Assembly (NCBI GenBank): GCA_964617625.1
Contig: CAZTZL010000004.1
Coordinates: 1-64,000, forward strand
Origin: CAZTZL01 sp964617625
Lineage (GTDB): Bacteria > Zhuqueibacterota > QNDG01 > DSAB01
Length of the DNA stretch: 64,000 nt
Reading direction: 5' to 3'
Under the pieces are notes generated by a model that made no database searches, had not been told where the DNA came from, and was given only the letters and a program-made list of their open reading frames with translations. A program made the position numbers and the translations under genes. Below, piece by piece: positions 15,141 through 24,205 of this stretch (the first letter of the stretch is position 1; every line of letters begins with the position of its first letter).

Positions 15141-17236
15141 TATTTCTCTGCTTCCTTTTCCTTCTGGGCCTTGGCTTCCTCGACAATTCGTGCTTCCAAT
15201 TCTTTGGGAACCGGTTCGTAGTGCGAAAATTTACGTGAATGAATACCTCTTCCCGAAGTGATCGATCTTAATGTGGTCGCATAACGGTCCAGTTCGGCAA
15301 GCGGAACTTTTGCCTTGATAATCTGAAAATTCCCCTTGGCTTCCATTCCCATGATTTTGCCTCGTTTTCCGGAGAGGTCTCCCATGACATCGCCCATACA
15401 CTCTTCAGGGATTTTCACTTCGATATCATAGATCGGTTCGAGAAGTATCGGCTTGGCGTTGAGTACACATTGCTTGAATACTTCTCTTCCGGCAACCTGG
15501 AAAGCAATGTCTTTGGAATCCACCGGATGCTCTTTTCCGTCATACACAGTCGCTTTCACATCGACAACCTGACAACCGGCTACAGGTCCTTTCTCCAAGA
15601 CCTGTTTGACGCCTTTTTCGACGGAAGCAATATAAACAGATGAAATGTGACCGCCGACCACTGCATTCGCAAATTCAAATCCTCCGCCTCTGGGCATCGG
15701 TTCCACACGCAGCCATACTTCGGCGAACTGGCCTGCGCCTCCGGTTTGTTTTTTATGACGGTATTTTTCATCCGCCTTGCCCGTAATTGTTTCCCGATAG
15801 GGTATTTTCGGCCTTTCTTCCTCGACTTCCACACCAAATTTATCTTTCAGCCTCTTGATAATGACCTTCAAATGAAGTTCACCCTGGCCTGAAATAATGG
15901 TTTGATGAAGTTCCGGATCGATAAACACGTTAAAGCTTGGATCTTCATCGTGAAGAAAATGCAGGCCGCTTGAAATTTTCTCTTCATCCCCCCGGCTCTT
16001 CGGTTCGACTGCTACGCTGACCACAGGTTCGGGAAATTGAATTGGGTTCAAAATAATTGGATTTTTCTTGTCACATAATGTATTGCCTGTGCGCGTTTCC
16101 TTTAATTTGACCAATGCGCCTATATCACCTGCTGAAAGATGGCCGATTTCCTTCCTCGTCTTTCCGTTCAATAAATAGATTTGGCCGATCTTCTCTCCTT
16201 TTTTATTCGTGCTGTTGAGTATTTCCATTCCGGAATCGAGTACTCCGGAATAAATACGTATCAGGGAAAGCTCTCCGACGTGGGCTTCCGAAATCGTTTT
16301 AAATACAAGTCCGCACATCGATTCGCTGTCATCGATCTTTCTCTCTATTTCTTTCCCGCCATCGGTCTCTTTTCCTTTAATACTGATAAAATCCTTTGGA
16401 GAGGGTCCATAACGCGCGATAATATCGAGAAGAGGGTGTGTACCAATATTTTTGCCCGCAGAACCACAGAGAACCGGTATTAAAGTCTTTTGTAAAATAC
16501 CCTTTCTGAGACCGATTTGAAACTGCTCTTCGGTAAGCATGCCGGCATCAAAATAGGATTCAAGCAATGCGTCATCACTTTCCGCTGCGGATTCCATAAT
16601 TTTTTCTCTCAGCTCTTCGGCCTTTTTCTTATATTCTTCGGGAATTTCGGAAAGTGTGCATTTTCCGCTGAGATTGGTTTCGAAGGTCATTAACTTCATA
16701 GATAAAACATCGACAATCCTGTTAAATCCTTCGCCCTGATTGAGCGGGAATTGAAAAGCAACTACTTTATTCCCATAACGTTTTTGCGCTGATAAAAGGG
16801 ACTTATCAAAATTGGCATGCTCGTTATCCATCCGATTGATGAAGAACATTCTTGGAATATTATACTCATTAACGAATTCAAGCACCTGTTCTGTTCCAAC
16901 TTCGATTCCTTCCACAGCACTGATTACCGTTACAGCAAGATCCGTAACCCGCAAGGCACTTTTGGATTCTCCGATAAAATCGGAATAACCGGGAGTATCG
17001 ATTATGTTGATTTTCGAATCCTTCCATTCACCATGCAATGGAGAAATACTGATAGAGAATTTCCGCTCAATTTCATCCGGATGACAATCGGAAACAGTTG
17101 TTCCATCATCAATTTTCCCGATCCGATTGGTCTCGCCCATCGAAAAAACCATCACTTCAGCCAGAGAAGTTTTTCCAACTCCACCATGGCCTATCAAAGC
17201 CAGATTTCTAATTTGATCTGAGGCATATTGCTTCAC
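15140..17236 (-). CDS. Elongation factor G paralogue (EF-G-like, type II)
   Basis: 698 residues with five EF-G domains. The P-loop reads GHGGVGKT (residues 16-23) where canonical EF-G has AHIDAGKT, and switch elements are DTPGYSDF and NRMD. The C-terminal end has GRGIHSRKFSHYEPVP. These features match the EF-G2/EF-G-like group that coexists with the main fusA. The main copy normally sits in the str operon; here the neighbours are a HIT protein and an acyl-CoA ligase instead. It may act in recycling or ribosome rescue, but no activity can be assigned. The start overlaps the ligase stop by 4 nt. Confidence 0.88.
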   Translation of the reverse strand: MKQYASDQIRNLALIGHGGVGKTSLAEVMVFSMGETNRIGKIDDGTTVSDCHPDEIERKFSISISPLHGEWKDSKINIIDTPGYSDFIGESKSALRVTDLAVTVISAVEGIEVGTEQVLEFVNEYNIPRMFFINRMDNEHANFDKSLLSAQKRYGNKVVAFQFPLNQGEGFNRIVDVLSMKLMTFETNLSGKCTLSEIPEEYKKKAEELREKIMESAAESDDALLESYFDAGMLTEEQFQIGLRKGILQKTLIPVLCGSAGKNIGTHPLLDIIARYGPSPKDFISIKGKETDGGKEIERKIDDSESMCGLVFKTISEAHVGELSLIRIYSGVLDSGMEILNSTNKKGEKIGQIYLLNGKTRKEIGHLSAGDIGALVKLKETRTGNTLCDKKNPIILNPIQFPEPVVSVAVEPKSRGDEEKISSGLHFLHDEDPSFNVFIDPELHQTIISGQGELHLKVIIKRLKDKFGVEVEEERPKIPYRETITGKADEKYRHKKQTGGAGQFAEVWLRVEPMPRGGGFEFANAVVGGHISSVYIASVEKGVKQVLEKGPVAGCQVVDVKATVYDGKEHPVDSKDIAFQVAGREVFKQCVLNAKPILLEPIYDIEVKIPEECMGDVMGDLSGKRGKIMGMEAKGNFQIIKAKVPLAELDRYATTLRSITSGRGIHSRKFSHYEPVPKELEARIVEEAKAQKEKEAEK

Positions 17237-18801
17237 AAAGACCCTCCTTTATTTATCGATTTTGCCAATTCAGCTTTTTCATCTTTGTTTAGATATTGTC
17301 TTTTTATTTTATCTCTTTGTATGCGTCCAGCGATATCTCTTGGAAATGAGGAAACAAAATGGATTTCTTTCGGACATTTATAATTCGCCATTCGTTCTTT
17401 GATATATGTCAATATCTCTTCTTCCGTCGCCTGTTCATCTTTCTTCAAAACAACAAATGCATGTATTTCTTCACCGTGTACTCTATCCTCAATCCCAACA
17501 ACCACTGCTTCCTCGATTTTTGGAAAACCGGTTAAAAACCGTTCGACCTCTTTCGGATAAATACTGAAACCTCCCTTCATGATTACATTTTTCTTCCTCG
17601 CTTCGATAAAAGCGAATCCACTCTCATCTACGCGTGCGAGATCACCTGTTCGTAGCCAGCCATCCCTGATGACCTCTTTAGTCGCTTCGGGCCGATTGAG
17701 ATACCCTTTCATCACATTCGGGCCGCGAACCAGAATTTCTCCCACCTCTCCTGTTCGAACTTCCCTGTCATTTTCATCCACAATCCTGATTTCAACTCCG
17801 GGAAGCGGTAATCCAATCGATCCTGCATGCCGGTTCTGAGTCGAATCATTGAACGAAACCATCGGGGAAGCCTCGGTCAATCCATATCCCTCAATTATTG
17901 TCGTTTTAAATTTTGATTCAAACCTTTCGATGATCTCCTGTTTCAATGAATCTCCGTTGGACAAACAATATTTAAGAGAACTCGTGTCTATTTCATCCAT
18001 GGATTCAACTTCCAATAAGGCTCTTATCATTGAAGGAACACAGATTATATAAGTCGGTTTATTGGCATGAATACAATGGAGAATGTGGCCGGCCTCATAA
18101 TTTAATTCGAGAATGATTTTCGCTCCCACATACATGAATGTCGAAAGAGAAAGTGTAAAACCGAGAGGATGATACAGAGGAATCGAGCTTAACACACTGT
18201 CGTGAGAATCGAGTTTGAGCAACTGTGAACAGGCTGTGATATTGGAACTGATGTTCTGATGGGTCAATTCGGCCCCTTTTGGCCTTCCCGTCGTACCGGC
18301 TGTATATACAATGAGTGCCGTATCGTCCTGGGATAAATCTGCCGATTCCAAAAGAGGCTCGTTGTTTTCGATTAAATAATTGAGCCTGACTTCACCGGGT
18401 TGTGCTTTATCGCCCAAGACAATGAGATTTCTGCAATGTTCCAGATTCTGAACAGCCTGCGCGACGTTTGAGCGGAATCCCTCCCAATATATGATTCCCT
18501 TAACTTCAGAATCCTCGAGCTGATGATGTATTTCCTCGGTTTTATAGAGTGTTGACACCGGGATCATAGAAATCCCCAGTTTGAGGAGTGCAAAATAACT
18601 GATCGGGAAATGAGGTACATTGGGCAGCATCACAGCAACACGGTCACCGGCTTTCAATCCCAGATTCTTGATTCCTGAAGCCAGTCTATCCGCCGCATTT
18701 TTTAATTTTTGATAAGATATTTGATGTGACTGAAAAACCAACGCAATATCATCGGGATAATGATTAGCAGCATCTTCTAAAATTTGATATAATAAACTCA
18801 C
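17233..18801 (-). CDS. Acyl-CoA synthetase (AMP-binding, FadD-like)
   Basis: 522 residues of the ANL adenylating superfamily. Motifs in order: TAGTTGRPKGAELTHQN near residue 167, YGLTEASP near 307, GWLRTGDLARVDESGF near 385, and KKNVIMKGGFSIYPKEVE near 407, which supplies the C-terminal-domain hinge. It should activate a medium- or long-chain fatty acid with ATP and CoA in the cytoplasm. It overlaps lipoyl synthase by 4 nt upstream and EF-G downstream, an unusual trio; a link to lipoate through octanoate supply is possible but speculative. Confidence 0.9.
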   Translation of the reverse strand: MSLLYQILEDAANHYPDDIALVFQSHQISYQKLKNAADRLASGIKNLGLKAGDRVAVMLPNVPHFPISYFALLKLGISMIPVSTLYKTEEIHHQLEDSEVKGIIYWEGFRSNVAQAVQNLEHCRNLIVLGDKAQPGEVRLNYLIENNEPLLESADLSQDDTALIVYTAGTTGRPKGAELTHQNISSNITACSQLLKLDSHDSVLSSIPLYHPLGFTLSLSTFMYVGAKIILELNYEAGHILHCIHANKPTYIICVPSMIRALLEVESMDEIDTSSLKYCLSNGDSLKQEIIERFESKFKTTIIEGYGLTEASPMVSFNDSTQNRHAGSIGLPLPGVEIRIVDENDREVRTGEVGEILVRGPNVMKGYLNRPEATKEVIRDGWLRTGDLARVDESGFAFIEARKKNVIMKGGFSIYPKEVERFLTGFPKIEEAVVVGIEDRVHGEEIHAFVVLKKDEQATEEEILTYIKERMANYKCPKEIHFVSSFPRDIAGRIQRDKIKRQYLNKDEKAELAKSINKGGSL

Positions 18802-19700
18802 CGGAGCGCTCCTTTACATTTCGCCGCCATATCCTCTGCATGATACGAACTTCGCACCCTTGGTCCCGATTGAACCTGCTGAAATCCCATACGAATCGCT
18901 ACTTCACGATATGATTCAAATACTTCAGGATGAATGTATTCCTGAACGGGAGGGCTTGTTCTGCTCGGAGCAAGATATTGACCAATCGTCAGCGCATCAC
19001 AATCAGCTTCCCTTAATTTCTCAAAAACACATAATACTTCATCCCAGGTTTCACCCAGACCCACCATCAGTCCTGATTTGGTTATGATTTGCGGTTTAAT
19101 CGATTTAGCAATTTTCAACACCGATAGAGAGCGATTAAATTCTGCTTGAGGACGTATGAATGAATAGAGGCTGGGAACCGTTTCCACATTATGATTCAGC
19201 ACATAGACACCGGATGCGATAACCGTTCTTAAACTCTCTTCGTTTCCCTGAAAATCCGGTACAAGTGTTTCGACGGTAGCTTTTGGAATTTTGCTTTTAA
19301 TCTGCCGAACTGTTTTCGCAAATTGATCGGCACCCCCATCTTTCAGATCATCCCTTGTAACCGAAGTGATAACAATGTGAATCAAATCAAGCACTTTTAC
19401 AATTTCTCCGATTCTCCTGGGTTCATCCGTATCAACAGGAAGAGGAACTCCCTGCGAAACATTGCAGAACCTGCAGCCTCGCGTACAAACATCACCTAAA
19501 ATCATTAAAGTGGCAGTCTGTTTTTTAAAACATTCCGTTATATTCGGACAGGATGCGGATTGACATACGGTATGAAGGCGATATGTCTGTAATATTTTTT
19601 TAAACTGAAGAATAGATTCATCCTCTCGTTTTTGAGTTCGCAGCCATTCCGGCAAGCGAAGTCTTTGATTTGAGGATCTTTCTGTTTTAAATTCGACCAT
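18798..19700 (-). CDS. lipA: Lipoyl synthase
   Basis: 300 residues with both iron-sulfur cluster sets: the auxiliary C46-x4-C51-x5-C57 (VCQSASCPNITEC) and the radical SAM C72-x3-C76-x2-C79 (VCTRGCRFC), plus the C-terminal RSSYHAED (Ser ligand near 284-285). It inserts two sulfurs into octanoyl groups on lipoyl domains. No lipB, lplA or dehydrogenase E2 gene lies in the window. It appears to be the first gene of a run through the ligase, EF-G, HIT and cyclophilin genes; 167 nt separate it from the ferritin-like gene upstream. Confidence 0.97.
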   Translation of the reverse strand: MVEFKTERSSNQRLRLPEWLRTQKREDESILQFKKILQTYRLHTVCQSASCPNITECFKKQTATLMILGDVCTRGCRFCNVSQGVPLPVDTDEPRRIGEIVKVLDLIHIVITSVTRDDLKDGGADQFAKTVRQIKSKIPKATVETLVPDFQGNEESLRTVIASGVYVLNHNVETVPSLYSFIRPQAEFNRSLSVLKIAKSIKPQIITKSGLMVGLGETWDEVLCVFEKLREADCDALTIGQYLAPSRTSPPVQEYIHPEVFESYREVAIRMGFQQVQSGPRVRSSYHAEDMAAKCKGALR

Positions 19701-19791
19701 AAGCTAATTATTTTAACAAAACTTTTTTATATAATCAAGCGCTTTTTAGTTAAATATTTTATCAGTTTTCATAACAAGGGATTGAAATTAA

Positions 19792-19816
19792 GAAAGCCCC
19801 CGATACGGGGGCTTTC
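19792..19816 (-). terminator. Rho-independent terminator of the ferritin-like gene
   Basis: A 10-bp stem, GAAAGCCCCC / GGGGGCTTTC, with loop GATAC. It lies 51 nt after the stop of the minus-strand ferritin-like gene and before lipA, separating the stress island from the lipA operon. The trailing T run on the minus strand is weak (TTAATTTC). Confidence 0.75.
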
Positions 19817-19867
19817 AACCAGCAGGAATAACAAATGATTTCTTTAATTTCCAATGGACCGCTTTAT

Positions 19868-20374
19868 TCAGGGACCGACATGAATCATATCATACTGAAA
19901 GTCATCCCGGTCATAATACATTTCATCTCTTTGGCACAACTCCAATTCTCCCTTTAAAAGAAAGTAATGCCCATGTTCCATGCTCGCCAGATATTGTAAG
20001 ATTTCCTGGACACCGCGATCTTCGATCTCTTCAGAAAGGGTGTCATAAAACTCTTCTGACACTTTTTCCAATTCAACTGCCATTTCAAGCAGATCAGGAA
20101 CCAATGTTTCCTCAGACAAAGCCAAATCCAGTCTCGGAACAAGGGATTTTTCTGCCGGAGATATTTCTTTCCCGTTAAACATTTTCTTATACATTGCTTC
20201 CAGCAATTTTTGATGTTTCTTTTCTTCATTAATTAAAAATTGAAGTTTGTCCTTTAATACAAAATTTTTCACCTGCTTTTTTAATTTCTTATAAGTCTCT
20301 TCTGCTTCAATCTCTGACTTATATGCAACAGATAAAGCTTTTTCGTTCGTCAAAGAAGAAACATCTACTGACAT
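19868..20374 (-). CDS. Ferritin-like diiron protein (rubrerythrin-type, no rubredoxin tail)
   Basis: 168 residues, mostly helical. Iron-ligand motifs appear in two halves: SEIEAEETYKKL with NEEKKHQKLLE, and MAVELEKVSEEFYDTL with MEHGHYFLLKGE, giving the paired E-x-x-H pattern of rubrerythrin-like four-helix bundles. The C-terminus is acidic and Tyr-rich, with no CxxC rubredoxin domain. It likely reduces peroxide or handles iron, needing an outside electron donor such as the rubredoxin encoded at 25280. It forms its own transcription unit, ending at the terminator at 19792. Confidence 0.85.
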   Translation of the reverse strand: MSVDVSSLTNEKALSVAYKSEIEAEETYKKLKKQVKNFVLKDKLQFLINEEKKHQKLLEAMYKKMFNGKEISPAEKSLVPRLDLALSEETLVPDLLEMAVELEKVSEEFYDTLSEEIEDRGVQEILQYLASMEHGHYFLLKGELELCQRDEMYYDRDDFQYDMIHVGP

Positions 20375-20429
20375 TTTTTTATCCTCCTATCTTAGTTTCT
20401 ATCATTTTGTGAATTTCAATTTGTATCAC

Positions 20430-20654
20430 AAAAACACAAAATCCAAATTGCACATAAATGTCGAATCATAAAATTCAAATTAAATGTTGTGATGATAGCT
20501 GTCAGTGTATACAAATATTCTCTTTTCCTTAAATATCTATTCATAGTTAAGATAACGCATCAAATAGAATATCATCTAAACTACGCCAATGGATAGTTTT
20601 GATATTTGGCATTTGTGCTTTATTTGGATTTTGGTTTTTATTATATGAAATTTC
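20430..20654. repeat. Imperfect inverted repeat filling a 319-nt gap
   Basis: No gene is supported between 20375 and 20693. Exact 12-bp arms CAAAATCCAAAT (20437-20448) and ATTTGGATTTTG (20622-20633) lie inside longer imperfect arms about 45 nt long that also share GCACA and AAATG blocks. The sequence between is AT-rich with stop codons in all frames. Confidence 0.5.
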
Positions 20655-20693
20655 AAAAAAACGTTACCTATTTCAATCTTTACAAAACTGTTA

Positions 20694-21179
20694 TTAGATA
20701 TTCATTTCAGATTTTAGTCGGTTGATTCTCCGGATATGGTCGCGTTCCTCTTCGATAATCTGCTCAATAACACCATGGTCTTTCTTTTGAGTTACGTGAA
20801 TCATTTCATGGTAAAACAGGATGGAATCTTTTTCCATACTCATTGCGATTCGGACAGCAACGGAAGGATCGCTTAATTCAGTCTTCATATGTTTTCCTTC
20901 ATGCCTGGATGGAAATATTTTTTGTCCGATGAGTGATCGGAAATAACGTGTGACTTCGCTGTCATCAAAAGGAGTCCCCTCGCCAACCGATTCGATTTCC
21001 TGAAGCATTTTCCGAAATGTCTTTTCGTGTTTCACTTCTTCATCTGATAAAAATTGAAAGACAGATTTTGTTTTTCCATCTTTGACGGCCTGGACAACCT
21101 CGTCATAAAACGCTTTTCCAGTTTTTTCAATTTCAATCGCCATTTTTAAAATTTCTCCTCCGGCGTATTTTAGTTCCAT
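20694..21179 (-). CDS. Ferritin-like diiron protein
   Basis: About 161 residues. AAGGAG followed by 6 nt favours the ATG at 21179 over one two codons upstream. A two-half ferritin-like pattern is visible: MAIEIEKTGKAFYDEV with SDEEVKHEKTFRKM, and IAMSMEKDSILFYHEM with EEERDHIRRINRL. These supply four Glu and two His ligands for a diiron site. The halves are linked by a charged 35-residue loop. It belongs to the rubrerythrin-like (COG1633) group and lacks a rubredoxin domain. It lies 14 nt after endonuclease IV, at the end of the sensor-kinase operon. Confidence 0.83.
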   Translation of the reverse strand: MELKYAGGEILKMAIEIEKTGKAFYDEVVQAVKDGKTKSVFQFLSDEEVKHEKTFRKMLQEIESVGEGTPFDDSEVTRYFRSLIGQKIFPSRHEGKHMKTELSDPSVAVRIAMSMEKDSILFYHEMIHVTQKKDHGVIEQIIEEERDHIRRINRLKSEMNI

Positions 21180-21193
21180 AAACATCTCCTTTT

Positions 21194-22042
21194 TTATTTC
21201 CCGTTTTTCAGTGAATGCAATAAATTCAAATTATTTTTATAAGATTCCATATCGCCGGGTGTTTCGAGAACCATTGGATGGTTTTCGAACCGGATATCGT
21301 TAATCAGCAGATGAAAAGCTTCAAGACCGAGGAATCCCTTTCCGATATGCTCATGCCGGTCAAGACGGCTGCTCAGGCTGCTTTTCGAATCGTTTAAATG
21401 AAATACTTTCAGTTTCTCCAAACCGATTGTTTTATCAAATTGTTTAAAAGTCGCTTGATAGCTTTTTAAATCCCTGAAATCGTATCCCGATGCAAATACA
21501 TGGGCCGTATCAAAACAGACGCCCAATTGGTCCTTTTTTTCTACTTGCGAAATAATCGTTCCCAATTGTTCAAACTGATAACCGATGTGACTGCCCTGTC
21601 CTGATGTGGTTTCCAATAACAATTGGACCTGTTTACCTGTTACTTTTTCAAGAATCCGGTTCAGACTTTCTGAGATTCTCAGAATACCTTCCCGCTCCCC
21701 TGTTCCCTTGTGTGATCCGGGATGAAATACGAGATAAGGAACGCCTAAAAGCTCTGAGCGATTTATTTCATCTATAAACGCTTCCCTGGACTTTTTCAAT
21801 CCTTCCCGATCCGGGCTGGCCAGATTAATCAGGTAAGAATCGTGAATGATAACCTGCCGTACTGAAGATTGCCTGTATCTTTGCTGAAAAATTCGGCATT
21901 TTTCTTTCGAAATAGGAGCGCTTTTCCACTGTTTTTGATTTCTGCTGAATATCTGAACTGCTTCGCATTGCAGCTCTTCTCCTCTTTGAAAACACGTTTC
22001 CAGTCCGCCGCCAATGGAAATGTGTGCGCCCAGCAGTCCCAT
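21194..22042 (-). CDS. nfo: Endonuclease IV (AP endonuclease)
   Basis: 282 residues of the zinc-dependent TIM-barrel AP endonuclease family. Signatures: LLGAHISIGGGLE at the start, VFHPGSHKG near residue 105, LLLETTSGQGSHIGY near 141, GVCFDTAHVFASGYD near 172, HLNDSK near 216, and the closing LETPGDM. It cuts abasic sites and oxidised 3' ends in DNA. Placement between superoxide reductase and a ferritin-like gene fits repair of oxidative damage. Gaps of 23 and 14 nt to its neighbours suggest one operon. Confidence 0.96.
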   Translation of the reverse strand: MGLLGAHISIGGGLETCFQRGEELQCEAVQIFSRNQKQWKSAPISKEKCRIFQQRYRQSSVRQVIIHDSYLINLASPDREGLKKSREAFIDEINRSELLGVPYLVFHPGSHKGTGEREGILRISESLNRILEKVTGKQVQLLLETTSGQGSHIGYQFEQLGTIISQVEKKDQLGVCFDTAHVFASGYDFRDLKSYQATFKQFDKTIGLEKLKVFHLNDSKSSLSSRLDRHEHIGKGFLGLEAFHLLINDIRFENHPMVLETPGDMESYKNNLNLLHSLKNGK

Positions 22043-22065
22043 TCCAGTCCCGCTTTTGTCAGTAT

Positions 22066-22461
22066 TTAGATGACTTTTATTACTTTTTCAGACTGCCACA
22101 GACCATGAATATTACATAAAGAAAGCGCCTGCAACGTGCCAGATTTTCCCAATTTTACTGACGCCGCAATTTCATGATGGGTATACACAGATCCTTTATT
22201 GGGACCTTCGACGGACTCTCCATGTGATGTAAACTCAAAATGACCAACCTGAAATGGAAATTTGTCTCCGTCCGCATGGAAATATAATGAAATCCAACGG
22301 ATGTGATGTTCTGTCGTATTGGGATGTGCAATTTCTTTTCCAATACCTACTTTGACCTGAAATAATTCTCCATTTTTGACTTGATCCGGGCATTCAATAA
22401 CAGGAACATGTTTTTCTTCTTTCCAATTTGCCTCATGAACAAGTTCTGTAATCTTGGACAT
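22066..22461 (-). CDS. Superoxide reductase (neelaredoxin, class II SOR)
   Basis: 131 residues with no N-terminal desulforedoxin domain, so the class II type. The iron-site residues are visible: Glu in KEEKHVPVIE, His in EIAHPNTTEHHIRWISLYF, and the Cys and His of LCNIHGLW. It reduces superoxide to peroxide without making oxygen, drawing electrons from rubredoxin. The peroxide can then be removed by rubrerythrin or PrxQ encoded in the same island. It is 18 nt after the sensor-kinase gene. Confidence 0.95.
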   Translation of the reverse strand: MSKITELVHEANWKEEKHVPVIECPDQVKNGELFQVKVGIGKEIAHPNTTEHHIRWISLYFHADGDKFPFQVGHFEFTSHGESVEGPNKGSVYTHHEIAASVKLGKSGTLQALSLCNIHGLWQSEKVIKVI

Positions 22462-22479
22462 GATATATCCTCCTCTTTT

Positions 22480-24012
22480 CTATGCATTTTCATTGGGCAA
22501 TGTAAAATAAAATGTGGACCCCTTGCCCAATTCTGACTCGGTCCATATATTTCCATCGTGAAATTCCACAATTTTTTTGCACATGGCAAGACCTATACCC
22601 GTTCCCGGATATTGTTCCCAGTTGTGCAGTCGTTTAAAAATCATAAAGATACGGTCTGCATATTTATTGTCAAAACCAATACCATTATCTTTTATTGAAA
22701 AAAGCCATTCTCCATCTTTTTGTTGTACCTGTATATCGATTACCAAATCTTCTTCGCCTCTGAACTTGATTGCATTATCGATTAAATTACCGAACAAGCG
22801 CATTAATTGCTGTGCGTCTCCAGTGACTTTCGGAATCGTATTACAGCAATGAATCCTGGCTTTACTCGCGGAAATCTCTTCTTTCAAATTGCCGAGAACC
22901 ACATTTAGAATATATTGACAGTCCACTTCTTCAAAAATTTTATTATGACTGCCCAGTCTTGAATATACCAGCAGATCATTGAGTAATCGTTTCATCCGTT
23001 TTGCAGCGCTGACAGCATAATGAATAAACTCATTGGCATCTGCATCCAGTTTTCCCTGATATCGTTTTTCCAGCATCTGAACATAACTCGCCACGATGCG
23101 AAGCGGTTCCTGTAAATCATGAAAGGCAACATAGGCAAACTGTTCCTGTTCAGCGTTGGTATGTTTTAGCTGGTTTGCAGTCTCTTCCAGTTCTTTTGCC
23201 GTTTTTTCCAGTCGTTCCTGAGCTAGTTTTTCTTCCGTGATATCTCTTGAAACACCAATAATACCCATGACCTGATTGTTCTGGTCCCTCATAGGGACCT
23301 TGGTGGCCGTAACCCATCGTATTCGGCCGTCCGCCCTTTCTATTTGTTCTAATTTCGATATAAGAGGCTGATCCGTTTTGATCAAATTTTGTTCATCATC
23401 AAATGCTTTCTGGGCCTGTTCTTTCGGGAAATAATCAAAATCGGTTTTCCCAATAGCCTCATCAGGATTGGCAATGCCCAATACTTCTGCCTGGGCCATA
23501 TTGATGCGAATGAAACGGGATTGTTTGTCCTTGAAATAGATCGTATCCGGAATGTTTTTCATCAGGGCATTGATGAGATCCCGTTCATGTTGAGATATAT
23601 CTACAATTTGCTTCCGTTCAATCGCATACCGGATGGATCGCAAGAGCAGATATCCGCTGACTTCCCCTTTGAACAGGTAATCCTGAGCGCCTTCCCGAAC
23701 CGCCTGAACGGCAACACCCTCATCCCTGAGACCGCTTAATACAATGATCGGAATATGAGGTGCCGCCTGATAGGCCTTATAAAACGTATCCAATCCTGTA
23801 CTATCGGGTAAAGAGAGATCGAGTAATAGAATATCAATACTCTTTTCCCGCAGTTTTTCCAAACCTGTGGATAATTGCTCAGCCCAGATCAGTTCAATTC
23901 TTTTTACCGAAGAATCATTGGAGGCCCCTTCTTTCAACAATTCCTCCAATAATCGTGCGTCTCCGGGATTATCTTCGATGAGAAGAATATTCAGAATTTC
24001 ATCCTGATTCAT
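22480..24012 (-). CDS. Hybrid REC-PAS histidine kinase
   Basis: 510 residues. An N-terminal receiver (residues 8-130) has LLIEDNPGD acidic residues, the phospho-acceptor Asp in ILLLDLSLPDS, and the conserved Lys in DYLFKGE. A PAS domain (about 145-270) with FIRINMAQAEVLGI and GVSRDITEEK follows, then a coiled coil, a phytochrome-type HisKA box (AFHDLQEPLR) and an ATPase domain with N box NLIDNAIKF, DNGIGFD and GTGIGLAMCKK. It is cytoplasmic with no membrane segment. Its position ahead of superoxide reductase and nfo suggests redox sensing, but no output regulator is adjacent. Confidence 0.92.
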   Translation of the reverse strand: MNQDEILNILLIEDNPGDARLLEELLKEGASNDSSVKRIELIWAEQLSTGLEKLREKSIDILLLDLSLPDSTGLDTFYKAYQAAPHIPIIVLSGLRDEGVAVQAVREGAQDYLFKGEVSGYLLLRSIRYAIERKQIVDISQHERDLINALMKNIPDTIYFKDKQSRFIRINMAQAEVLGIANPDEAIGKTDFDYFPKEQAQKAFDDEQNLIKTDQPLISKLEQIERADGRIRWVTATKVPMRDQNNQVMGIIGVSRDITEEKLAQERLEKTAKELEETANQLKHTNAEQEQFAYVAFHDLQEPLRIVASYVQMLEKRYQGKLDADANEFIHYAVSAAKRMKRLLNDLLVYSRLGSHNKIFEEVDCQYILNVVLGNLKEEISASKARIHCCNTIPKVTGDAQQLMRLFGNLIDNAIKFRGEEDLVIDIQVQQKDGEWLFSIKDNGIGFDNKYADRIFMIFKRLHNWEQYPGTGIGLAMCKKIVEFHDGNIWTESELGKGSTFYFTLPNENA

Positions 24013-24053
24013 GACCCGCTCTGACTCCTCTTGATATATGTCTTTCAGAAAAA

Positions 24054-24070
24054 TTATCTTTAAAAGATAA
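24054..24070. promoter_or_regulatory. Perfect 17-bp palindrome upstream of the kinase-SOR operon
   Basis: TTATCTTTAAAAGATAA is an exact 8-1-8 palindrome, 42 nt before the kinase start. Its size is close to the 15-bp TTATAATnATTATAA Fur/PerR-type box, although the sequence differs. The surrounding 193-nt gap holds no other clear feature. Confidence 0.4.
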
Positions 24071-24205
24071 CAAAGACAGTAGGTCCAATAATATTTTTAA
24101 TTTCAGACCGCATTTTCGCACTACAACCACTCAGGTTTCAAAACATGTGATCAAACTTGTGAGTAAAATCGAAAGCCTGATTGTTCTGATATTCGTTTCA
24201 ACTAT

